Below are positions 34,101 to 43,900 of a DNA stretch of 64,000 nucleotides, piece by piece. The translations under genes were made by a program, and so were the position numbers. The notes below the pieces were generated by a model. It was not told the DNA's origin. It worked only from the letters and a program-made list of their open reading frames with translations, and did not search any database. Each line of letters opens with the position of its first letter. The first letter of the stretch is position 1. The stretch comes from Ooceraea biroi (Eukaryota; Arthropoda; Insecta; Hymenoptera; Formicidae): positions 5,161,624 through 5,225,623 of the forward strand of contig NC_039507.1 of NCBI RefSeq assembly GCF_003672135.1. The letters run 5' to 3'.

Positions 34101-36806
34101 CCATGAAACGCACGAGATCTTGGAGCTGGAAACCATCTCGACACAGGGATAATGAATGTCGACGGTGTCCCGTATGACTGCGCCGTAATCGAACACTTTT
34201 ATGCGTTTCGTCACACCGGCAATAGCGAAGAACTCGTTATCTTTATCGAACTCGATGCTAGACACGATTGTGGAATTGTTGAAGAGATCCGAAGAATAGT
34301 TGAGAGTGGCCAGCGGACGCAGCGAATTGTAGCGTGAGAATTTGACAAGGTTCTCTCGGAAGATGTCCAAACCGGAATTTGTACTGTGCACACCGCCATG
34401 CTGCGCTTCGCTCTGCGACTGTGACTTCTGGCCGAGTAGCAGCTCCTTTCCGCGGGAATCGAAGTAACATTGAACGAAATCGTCGAAGTGAGCGTGCAGC
34501 CTCTTCCTACGGATGGCCAGGGTGGACCCACTGGGTTGACTGGCGCTCGGATTTGTGAAGGTGTCGACGCCGCCGGCTGCCTTATCGCTAGGCTTCACCA
34601 TATTAGAATCTATTATATCTAAAAGGCCCAGCATCTCTCTTCTGATAGCCGAAACCTGCGCGGTGTCGTTTTCACTCGCCTTCCTGACGTCCTCCACCCG
34701 CGGACACTTGCTCTGGACGTCCTTCAGGATATTTTCCACCTCCTCCATGTCCTTCTTGATCAATGCTACTTCCTTTTGCAACTGATTCTTTTGCTCCTCC
34801 TTCTGCTGCAACAAATGCTTGAGGAACTCGTGCAGCAATTTATTCTGCGCCGTACAAGTCTCCGCCTCGAGCAGGTGCTTCCGTTGAGTCAATACCTCCA
34901 GCATCACGTTCACATCGGGTAGGGTGAGATTGGCGCTCTCGGCCGCCACGATACTTCTCAATCCGTCTGACGCTGGCGTCGACGAATCGTTACTCGCCGT
35001 TCGATATTTACCGCTCTCCGCGTAAGAGCTTAGCTGTGCGAGACCTTTTGTCCTCGTTTTGTACTTGGACACCAATTCGTCTAACAGAAAGTTCGGAAAT
35101 ATGTCCTGCTCGCTTAACGTGAAACTGCATTTCGGACAACGATCTTTAATCTCTAGACACTTTACGATACAGTTGTGGCAAAATGTGTGTCCGCAACGCG
35201 TGATGTAAGCCGTATCGATAAGATCAAAACAAATCGGGCACATGTAGTCGTTGCTCTTATCCTCTAATATCCCAGTCATCCTCTGTAGGACGTTCGTGGG
35301 TTGTTGATGTTTACTAAATTTACTGCTACCTTCGCCTAATCCACCACTGCTCCCTGGGCAGCTATCGTTCCCCGTGTTACAATCGCCCGGAGTCGACATT
35401 ACTACTATTATTCTATATGATATTTCTCAGTCTTGAAGCAGTGATGGTTAATTAACTCAGGAGTTAATATTTTTTTGTAAAGTCTCTTAAGGGGGCATTC
35501 GACTTGTCTGACTCGTCGTATCGAAAAGAATATATCATTAATCAGGCAGTATTATATTCTCATCTATAAAGCGCAGCGTGTATCTACGAAATCCTTGTGC
35601 TGAGCAAAGTCGCGCTTCATATCATGTGTATAATACCGTCTCTCAGTCTAGTCATTCCTGAAACAATGAAAATAATGCCAGTGAGCTCATGAGGCACAAA
35701 AGACCATCATTGAAAAATTCAAAAATTTCTCATAACACAAAATACTTTATGTGAGAATTTTAAGATAAAAAAGGAAAAGCACTTTTGAGTGTCAGATAAA
35801 AAGCTCAGGCAGCATTATAACAATTGTTTCAGGCTGGAAATATGAATAAAATATTTAAACACATTGTTACATCGTACGATGACAAAACGAAAGTGAAAGA
35901 ATAATTTTTAGAGTGCGATGTCGCAAGGGCTTTCTCAAACGTGTCGCAGTTCTATTGCGTATGACGTAGTATACATTTGTTAAATAAGGTATGTGCGAAG
36001 AAATGTGTGTATGCGTGTACATGAAAGTGAGTCGTAATTCATGTAAGTCCACATTATCGAGCGAAGGAGGGACTCAACATAGAGGAGAAAGAAAAGGTAA
36101 TTTTTATGTTAACGTGTGTTTAGATATGTATATAGTCTCGAGATTGAATTTGTCGTAAATATATAAATCTACAAGAGAAATAAATGTAATCTACAACAGT
36201 ACAAGGAGTACAACCTTGTTAGATAAGAACGATACGAGCGCAAACACACATCAGAGTGTGATGTCATTTATATAATCGCGCAGATGCACAAAGGTTATAT
36301 AGCATGTAACGAACAGTAGCGGTAACTTACAGCACGATATTTTTCACGAGCTTCCCGTTAAGCAAGGCATTGTACTTGGTCGCCGTGGGGGTTAGCACGA
36401 CGTTGCTCTCGTCCTCTGTCTCGTAAACACCGAGCACTAATCCCTTCTGCAAAAACAAGCAATGTCATGTCGGTCATGAGAGAATAGACAATAAGGTGCT
36501 TTGTTCCAGTGTAACGTACGTGGCTCGAATGGCGAATAAACGAATGTATCTTTAAAAATCGGGGCCGAATCGGCCGCAATTATCACCGTTGACACTGCCG
36601 CGCGGAAACGTAAAAATCCGGAGCTCACGTTCCGAGCAAAATCCCGACACACACGCACACGGCGATAAATCGTGCTCGACAAATCGTGCGCGTGGGAAAC
36701 TTTCCAAGTCTGAACGAATATTTCGCGTTTCGTCGTTTCGACGAGTGTATCAGGCGTATTAATCGACGAGGAAGCGCGCAAACGTGATGATAATAGTTAC
36801 CTTCAT
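28183..36806 (-). CDS. LAP3: Cytosol (leucyl) aminopeptidase, M17 family
   Basis: This zinc/manganese exopeptidase removes N-terminal residues from peptides, mostly in the cytosol. Eight coding exons join in phase: 36806-36801 (MK only), 36446-36331, 30746-30583, 30103-29929, 29807-29480, 29406-29138, 28784-28606 and 28409-28183. They give 487 residues, close to human LAP3 without its mitochondrial leader (488). Family landmarks are KGLVLGVYETED, HEGKENVRAAAA, VGKGVTFDAGGISIK (metal-binding Lys and Asp), the signature NTDAEGRLILADAL (catalytic Asp, Glu and Arg), TGVFTNDGDLF, MHLDIAGV and GMTGRPTRTLIQFL. There is no targeting leader. Intron 2, at 5.6 kb, contains the complete COP1 gene on the same strand. 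FBXL7 diverges upstream. Confidence 0.94.
30747..33347. other. AT-rich part of LAP3 intron 2, downstream of COP1
   Basis: Very AT-rich sequence with no credible exon on either strand. It must hold the COP1 3' UTR on its right side. Nothing else was recognised. Confidence 0.5.
33348..35399 (-). CDS. COP1: COP1 E3 ubiquitin ligase, intronless
   Basis: COP1 is a RING ubiquitin ligase that, with DDB1-CUL4 adaptors and Tribbles, targets transcription factors for destruction. This uninterrupted frame encodes 683 residues, against 731 in human. A C3HC4 RING lies at about 54-92 (CPICFDLIDTAYITRCGHTF, then CHNCIVKCLEIKDRCPKC). A coiled coil follows at about 165-240 (LLQQKEEQKNQLQKEVALIK). Seven WD40 repeats fill about 370-683 (for example SCVSWNSFHKGMLASSDYEG and VDFNDVDTRLIASGSDDARV), forming the substrate-binding propeller. 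The ATG at 35399 is the first in frame and a stop precedes it. COP1 usually has many introns in animals, so an intronless copy suggests origin by retroposition. All key residues are kept and it looks functional. It lies wholly within LAP3 intron 2 in the same direction. Confidence 0.95.
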   Translation of the reverse strand: MSTPGDCNTGNDSCPGSSGGLGEGSSKFSKHQQPTNVLQRMTGILEDKSNDYMCPICFDLIDTAYITRCGHTFCHNCIVKCLEIKDRCPKCSFTLSEQDIFPNFLLDELVSKYKTRTKGLAQLSSYAESGKYRTASNDSSTPASDGLRSIVAAESANLTLPDVNVMLEVLTQRKHLLEAETCTAQNKLLHEFLKHLLQQKEEQKNQLQKEVALIKKDMEEVENILKDVQSKCPRVEDVRKASENDTAQVSAIRREMLGLLDIIDSNMVKPSDKAAGGVDTFTNPSASQPSGSTLAIRRKRLHAHFDDFVQCYFDSRGKELLLGQKSQSQSEAQHGGVHSTNSGLDIFRENLVKFSRYNSLRPLATLNYSSDLFNNSTIVSSIEFDKDNEFFAIAGVTKRIKVFDYGAVIRDTVDIHYPCVEMVSSSKISCVSWNSFHKGMLASSDYEGTVTVWDASTGQRTKTFQEHEKRCWSVDFNDVDTRLIASGSDDARVKLWALNTDYSVASLEAKANVCCVKFNPRSSCHLAFGSADHCVHYYDLRNMKEALCIFKGHRKAVSYVKFINKEEIVSASTDSQLKMWNINNPLCLRSFVGHVNEKNFVGLATDGDYVACGSENNALYVYYKGLTKQLFSYKFDAVRSILELQDRREEDLNEFVSAVCWRQMSNVVVAANSQGIIKILELV
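35400..36330. other. LAP3 intron 2 upstream of COP1; COP1 promoter
   Basis: This 931-bp stretch separates LAP3 exon 2 from the COP1 start and must include the COP1 promoter and 5' UTR if COP1 has its own transcript. It is only moderately AT-rich. No clear core motif or open frame was identified. Confidence 0.4.
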
Positions 36807-38451
36807 TGTCGATACGCTGGAGAGAAACCGTAAGTGTGAATTTCTGTGCGGTAGTACGTTAGCTCTGATAGAAGACAATGCCATAATTCGTTCCCGAGAA
36901 CATTTAGGGAATATATATATATATACCTTGCGAGAGATGCGATAGTCGACTGAGTGTCGACTTCGATGGATCGATCTCGTGGATCGGATTGTGGCGCCAC
37001 CGTACGTGAAGCTACCGCGCGAATTACGAATATAGGAGATTACTTTGCTTGGTCATCAAGCAAATATTAAACGAGATTGATATAAATTATAAATAAATGT
37101 GATGCAAAATATTTGTTTATGTTTCTGTTAGTCACTTGGATCCGTGAATCGAAATTTTAAGCGTTGATTTAAGATCGAGTAGATGCAATTGGCGGCATTG
37201 CGCCACCATTTTATCAACACGTTTGTCCAATCCTGCGTATTATTTTATTATCATTTATTATATTTATTTCATGTCTTTTATAACAATTTCGGAATATATA
37301 TATATATATATATATATCACATTTTGGAGCATTCGTTCATGTTCGTGTACCTACGATGAATTTTCTCATTTTTTCAGCCTAATCCAAGGTCATCAGAGGG
37401 GAAGCGCCTTTCATTTTGGGCCCGCTAGAAATCCCGGTTGATCGACTCGCGTGGAGTGGAGTGGGGTCAGTCACGAGAACAGTGGAGGGGACGGTCGATG
37501 GTGTTGGGGCCTCGTAAGTGTGTCGAGGGCCTGTCAAGCATCAACTTTTCCACTCTGCATACAGAACGCGGTCACGTACGTTTTTTAATAGTTGCACAAG
37601 GCTCTCGACAATTTTTAGGGTGCGCGTGACAGTAGGGTTCGATTGGTTTCTGTGGCGCGTCAATTCTCACGACAGTGGATCGCGCTCGGGCCCCGCAGCT
37701 GCTTCGAGAATTGGAATGCGGGATCAACATGGAGGAGGTGGCGGATAGATCGATATTGCTTGGTGATGTCACGTACGGTCGCTGACTCTTCCGTCCAGCA
37801 TCCCGTTGTAAGTAATAATTCGCACGACGAGAAATAAATGGCACGATGCGGAGAGCATTGATAACGCCCGCAGCAAGATTCGATCGCAATGCGTACGAAT
37901 GGCCGCGCGAAATTTGAGATTTACTGCGGCGAATTTTTTTGAAAGTAAATACTGCTTCGCGTGCGGTACACACGAGTACTGAAGTTATCGATGAAGCAAC
38001 ACCCTCGGGCGACTTCGAGGGGATACAATAATTTCGGTTATTTTTCTAAACTCGTAATCGTCCGTTCGCACGAATAAATTAATATATCATGGCATATGTC
38101 GTACTCTAAGATAGGCTGGTATAAATAATAAATAATAATTTATAAGTGTTCTTTTCTCTATCAATGCAATATTTTTCTATTTTTTTGCCTTTTATTACAA
38201 TGTTTTATTTTAATTTTAAATATTTTGATAATTATAAAATATCTTCATTTCAAAAATATTTCTTAGATGTTATTTTTTTAAATTTTGTATTTCATGTTTT
38301 AAGCTTTTTTCACGATTATGTTATCCTAAAAAATTGTTTTAGAATTTCTTTTACACAAATGTAATGCAATCTTGATACATACATTCCTACTATACTACAT
38401 GTGATCACAGTTGTACTGAAATGAACTTCAAATTGCAGAACGGAGCATGGA
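36807..38451. promoter_or_regulatory. Divergent LAP3/FBXL7 upstream region
   Basis: LAP3 (-) and FBXL7 (+) point away from this interval. A CpG-rich part at 36540-37040 covers the LAP3 first exon and promoter. A second CpG-rich part at 37370-38060 contains a good 5' splice site (GTAAGTG at about 37513). That could end a non-coding first exon of FBXL7 joined to the acceptor AAATTGCAG at about 38432-38440. A TA microsatellite lies at 37298-37317. The overlapping open frames here are accidental. Confidence 0.4.
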
Positions 38452-39816
38452 ATGGACGGATCATGTCCACTCCTCTTCCCCAGCTTCGGGGAGCAGAGCG
38501 GCTCTGAGCGGGGAGGAGGTTACTCATCACAGAAGCTCGGTGTGTACCGACCGGGTGCAGACGCCATCGATTTGGGTTACCACACCCTTGATAACAATGC
38601 CTGTCGCACTACGTCGGCCTCATCGTCCTCGTCGACTCTGGGCATTGTGCCGAACCCACCGATCCGTCAACAGCATCAGCAACAGCAGCCACCATTACAG
38701 TCGAAGCACCATCTGGTTCACCATGCTGTAGCGGACCTCTGTCAGCTTGATGACAGTCTTTTACTGAGGATCTTCAGCTGGCTGGGCACTCGCGACCGGT
38801 GTGCTTTAGCGCAAACCTGCCGGCGCCTCTGGGAAATCGCGTGGCACCCGGCTCTCTGGCGGGAGGTCGAGGTGCGTTATCAGCAGAACGCTACCGGAGC
38901 GTTGAACGCGCTCACGCGTCGCGGCTGCCACACCTGCATTCGCCGCCTGGTTCTAGAGGGTGCCACCGGGCTACCTGGCATCTTCGCCCAACTGCCATTT
39001 CTCAATCTGACTTCCCTGGTGCTGCGGCATTCGCGTCGCGTCACCGATGCCAATGTCACTACCGTGTTGGATAGTTGCGCCCACCTCAAGGAGCTTGATC
39101 TGACCGGCTGTCCCAACGTCACCCGGACTTGCGGCCGCATCACTACCCTGCAGCTGCAATCGCTCGATCTCAGCGACTGCCACAGCGTAGAGGATTCTGG
39201 CTTGGTGCTGAGCCTGTCGCGGATGCCGCATCTGGGATGTCTCTACCTGCGTAGATGCGCTCGCATCACCGACGCCAGCCTGGTCGCTATCGCTTCCTAC
39301 TGTGCCAGTTTACGTCAGTTGTCGGTGTCGGACTGCGTGAAGGTGACGGACTTTGGGGTGCGCGAACTGGCGGCACGTCTCGGCCCATCTCTCCGTTACT
39401 TCTCGGTGGGCAAGTGCGACCGCGTGTCCGATGCCGGTCTGCTGATCGTCGCCCGTCACTGCTACAAGCTGCGTTACCTGAATGCCCGCGGCTGCGAGGC
39501 GCTCAGCGACAGCGCAACCATCGCCCTGGCGCGTGGCTGCCCGCGTATGCGCGCACTGGATATCGGCAAGTGCGACGTCGGCGACGCGACCCTCGAAGCG
39601 CTCTCCACTGGGTGCCCCAATCTGAAGAAGCTGTCTCTGTGCGGATGCGAGAGGATCACCGATGCCGGCCTCGAGGCGCTGGCCTATTACGTACGTGGCT
39701 TGCGGCAACTCAACATCAGCGAGTGCCCCAGAGTCACGTGGGTCGGCTATCGCGCGGTCAAACGCTACTGCCGACGATGTGTCATAGAGCATACTAATCC
39801 TGGGTTCTGTAGCTGA
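38452..39816 (+). CDS. FBXL7: F-box/LRR-repeat protein 7
   Basis: FBXL7 is the substrate-recognition subunit of an SCF ubiquitin ligase. In Drosophila, Fbxl7 works in the Fat/Dachs growth and polarity pathway. The single coding exon gives 454 residues (human 491). The N-terminal 90 residues are Ser/Gln-rich and disordered. The F-box is at about 96-142 (DLCQLDDSLLLRIFSWLGTR, ending WHPALWREV). Ten or so Cys-type leucine-rich repeats follow (LKELDLTGCPNVT, LRYLNARGCEALSDSA, MRALDIGKCDVGD, LKKLSLCGCERITDAGL). The C-terminus CRRCVIEHTNPGFCS matches human CKRCVIEHTNPAFF, which settles the subfamily. An alternative ATG at 38447 is in another frame. The exon is much more GC-rich than its surroundings. 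A 5' non-coding exon is likely. Confidence 0.93.
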   Translation: MDGSCPLLFPSFGEQSGSERGGGYSSQKLGVYRPGADAIDLGYHTLDNNACRTTSASSSSSTLGIVPNPPIRQQHQQQQPPLQSKHHLVHHAVADLCQLDDSLLLRIFSWLGTRDRCALAQTCRRLWEIAWHPALWREVEVRYQQNATGALNALTRRGCHTCIRRLVLEGATGLPGIFAQLPFLNLTSLVLRHSRRVTDANVTTVLDSCAHLKELDLTGCPNVTRTCGRITTLQLQSLDLSDCHSVEDSGLVLSLSRMPHLGCLYLRRCARITDASLVAIASYCASLRQLSVSDCVKVTDFGVRELAARLGPSLRYFSVGKCDRVSDAGLLIVARHCYKLRYLNARGCEALSDSATIALARGCPRMRALDIGKCDVGDATLEALSTGCPNLKKLSLCGCERITDAGLEALAYYVRGLRQLNISECPRVTWVGYRAVKRYCRRCVIEHTNPGFCS

Positions 39817-40940
39817 TCTAACGCGGCTTAACATATCGTTTATGTTTTGACGACCTTAAGTAGCGATGTGAGGAAGTTTCCCTGAGAGATTGTACTCCGG
39901 AAACACGAGGAAACTTTGAGATATTCTGAGAATAAAAATATAAATGTTTTTCAGCTAAAATATTCGAAAATATGTTAAGAGTAATTAATTTTTTTGATAT
40001 TTTGATAACATTATAAAATTTCTTTGTAATATAATATTTTTTATTTTTTTATTTTTTAGAATATTCTTTAAATCTAAAGATATTTCGAAAACGTACAATA
40101 TATTCTCAGAATATGTAATCACCTCACATTGCTGGTCTCCCAAGTACCAGACTGTAATATAGCAGAAGTTTATAGGGAATTATAAACCCAAATTTTTATC
40201 CGAGTTTACGCGACGATAATTGTTATTCTTTTCGATCGACGAGAGAGAATGATGAAGAGCGAATTGTTAATCTGAGATCAATAATTTGTATCACCTGAAA
40301 TCTATTTATTAACGGGCTATCATTCTGTCGCTCGCAAGCATGAATTTGTAAAAAGATGATTTGTTTCACGATTGGTTGTAAAAATATATACATATGTTTG
40401 CTTCAAAAATCGTGCGTGCTATTTATTGTTTCTTGTAATTTAATGAATCGCGTAAAGATAATAAATCGTTTCTATTCTGTAACAATATTTTGTAATTTAT
40501 TGTAACAACAATACGACATTAAATATGCTTATTTGTGGATGTCAATTAAAATGTGTCTGTAAATGTGTAAATTCATTATTCCCGCACGTATTTCGCAATA
40601 ACAGAATCGTGTAATGAGAATTTATCCTTTATTACATTTAATTCTTTTATGTAAGTATAGTATAAAATCTACATAACTTTTGTATAAGTATATTTTTTTA
40701 ATCTCACTATAAACAATCCAAAGTATCGTAAGCGTATTTGGATTTCTTGGATTTGTGATTTTGCGTTTAGCGCTCCGCGTAGCTTTGGCGAGACGCCTGC
40801 GCGAATTTCCTCTGGAAACTCGCGGTTCCTGGGGTAGGGGTAGCGCGGGATTCAGGGGTGAAATCGCACGGTGGTTGAAAACTGTCGTCGCATGTCAGTC
40901 CTACATAGGCGGTCACGCGGTTAAGCAAGCCTTCAATTCC
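39817..40940. other. FBXL7 3' flank and nAChR 5' flank
   Basis: AT-rich sequence to about 40740, with AATAAA near 39931 and 40460, then a CpG-rich block at 40760-40940 directly before the nAChR signal-peptide exon that is likely its 5' UTR and promoter. The open frame running into the signal peptide from 40755 has no ATG upstream of 40941. Confidence 0.45.
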
Positions 40941-43900
40941 ATGTCGCCGCCTCTCGTCTTGTTTCTTCAGTACGGGTTTCTCCTGATTATCGCCCTCAGA
41001 AATGGTGAGCACATTGTTACTTCCGATTTCACATTGTTATTATCGGCTAATTATGGATGCATCGTGAAACGAATTTTCTCTTAACATTTAAATTTTAGAT
41101 CTAATATTTCTATTTTTATAAATCGTGAAACTGAAATAATCATTTATCGTGCGTTTCATTTATTATGTAAAACATCATTTTCTAGTGAGTTTTTGTAACT
41201 TAATCATAGTGAACGTTTATTAATGTTTATTAACTTAATCAATGTTTTGCTTGATGATAAGCTTAATAGTAAGCTAGCTGGCTTCGACGTAGAAAATTTC
41301 ATTAACTTTTGGCATTGAACAAGGGGGAGGGTAATCTTGTTTCAAAAATCGTTTTATCTCTCTTATTGGAAATTCTTCTGACATTTAATTATTCGCTCTT
41401 TTCCTATTACGTTTCGTAATCCCAGGAGTCGAGAAAGACGTAGGCTGTCGCCAATATAGTTTCACGGTTTCCTTGATACCGAAGTGCAGCGTTAGAAACT
41501 GTTTAGATAAGTTTAAGTATCATCGGGCGTCAAAGCTCGTCACAGCTTTTACAGTTACAGTCGCAGTTACACAACCGCTGATATCAAAGACGTCTGAGAT
41601 GTAAATTAGCGACACGATCAAACCGTCAAGGTTGAAACGCCATGGAGTTGCGAGCCGTTTTTAGAAAATTGCCCTTGATAGAAACAAAGCGTACAATTCG
41701 CGATTTAATAGTCCCTCGGGTCCTTCGCGATTTTCAGGGATTTGTCCATTCCAGTTATTCGCATTTTCCGGCATCTATTAAATCGTCGCAAGATTTTTTT
41801 CAGGAACAAAACAAAATATTCTCAAGTAATGAAATCGCCGTAAGATTCCTAAATGAGTATGTAATAAATCATTGTATTTAATCATTGAAATTTAAATTTA
41901 CCGTGAATTCTATTTCAATGGTTGCGGTCCACTCAGTGCTACAAATGCTTCAAAATGCTTTATCTCTTTCTTTTTATTTTCAAATTAAAAAAAAAGAAAA
42001 AGAATAGAAACGTTTGCCTAAAATTTGTCAAAAAATTGTGAAATTGCAATTTGTAGTGCTAAGCGAACCGCACCCCATGTCGAAGTCAAAGGTGCAATCG
42101 ATGAATACATTCATGTAGAAATCAGTGGGTTTACCTTTATTTATTGGCATAATTTGTGTCAGACGTAAGAGAAAAACTCGCGAGAACTTTTGTCAGCGAT
42201 GCAATAATGTCATCTTTTGAACGAAGTTACATCGAAATGTGTGTCACTCGAGCACCCTTTCTCGCTCCGCAAAAAAACCTCGAGTTTTTCCTAATTTTCA
42301 ACTTTTCCGCTTGAAATCGCAATATCAAATCGCTTACATATTACGTTTTCTTTGAAAAGATTTCGTTGCCAGCAATTCGAAGTCAGGGGAATTTCTTAAA
42401 AAGATTATTGTTCATTTCTTGGGATTGCAAATTAAAATTTTTATTTATTGTTAATTACATTCAGAGTATACAAATTTGTACATATGAAATTACCTTTGTT
42501 TCGTGATACGTGAAGGAGTCGTTTGAATCGATAAAGCGAAATCGGCCGGAAAATCGGTGAGGAACGTGGAGAGCACTTCATTTGCAGCTAGGCGTTCCGC
42601 TTAACGCGTGATGTAGCTGTCGATCTTAACCGGACCTCGTTACGGTATGTTTGCGTCGCAGCTAGCAGTGTAAACGTTTGCGAATCAGTCGCGTCAAGGG
42701 GCAATTCGACGCCTCCTCCATGCCACCAAATTCGGTGATCGGGACGTCGCGTCGGTGCAATTTGCATATTCGCCATCGTGGGGGAGTCGCGCCTGCTCAT
42801 GCATTTAGCAAATCGGTTTACATATCGGCGGTCTCACAATCAGTCGTATGGTCGATTATTTCCTCGCTCGCGAATTCTGTTCGAAATGCTACACAGCCAT
42901 GTGCGAAAAGTTAAAGCTTTCATGAGATCTGTTACAGTATAAAGGAAAAAGAAACATAAATTAAGCGTCTACTTTCTTCGTAATTGTATCTATGTGTATG
43001 AATACTATAATTTTGTGAAATATTAATTGTTACATCAATGCTAACTTTCTAATTAATTATTTAGCTTACGTGAATATCTCATTTTCAAGTTTGATTACGA
43101 TTTATAGATCAGATATAAATTTTATAAATTTGTTTCGATTTTGTTTCGATTTATTTTATTCGAATTTATCATTTTTCGTGGACTTTCAATTCTTTAGCTA
43201 ACGCTTTGTTGATTAAAGCGAGAATGACTGTTTAATATAATTGTTGAGATAATTGTTCTGTTTAAGTGTGAAAAATCTTTAATCCTGCACGAAATAGACG
43301 GATAATCGAATATTTTTATATCACGGGGGGTAATCTCCAGATGGAGATGGGTGTCTTCTCGCGGTGAGCCGTTCTACTTGAAGAAATTCGACGTCAGTCA
43401 GTCGGGATCCCGCGAGACATTCTACAGCTCACACAGTATCGACGTTCGACATACGATCTCATTACAAATCCGAGATTCTTCGATTTACGTTTCAACGACG
43501 GTGACAGGCGCCGGCACATTTCTCGATCTGTGATAATCTTTCGGGAACCGTTCCTTCCGAAAGATTTAAATTGTAGGCTTACATGCAAGAGTCACGAAAA
43601 TATGAGATATTAAATATCTCATCTAATATTTTTATTAGAAAACTCTGTTTGTAGAATTGAGTTCAATACAAGGTAAAGAATTTTATATACATGATGCTGT
43701 CCGTGACATTTTCAAGTTACCTCGCTAGGCTGACGGTACCTTTGTGAACAAAATTATTTTATGTAGTTAAAAATAAATTCGTAGTTAAAAGAACTACTGG
43801 ACTCGAAACACTCTGCTTGAATTAATTTATATGCGGAATATGCAAGATTTGTTTTAAATATTGTAAGTAGTAAATAATATTCATAATAATAAGCATTATA

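Noticed and set aside
39310..39834. 174-codon minus-strand frame
   Set aside because: Antisense of the FBXL7 leucine-rich repeats.
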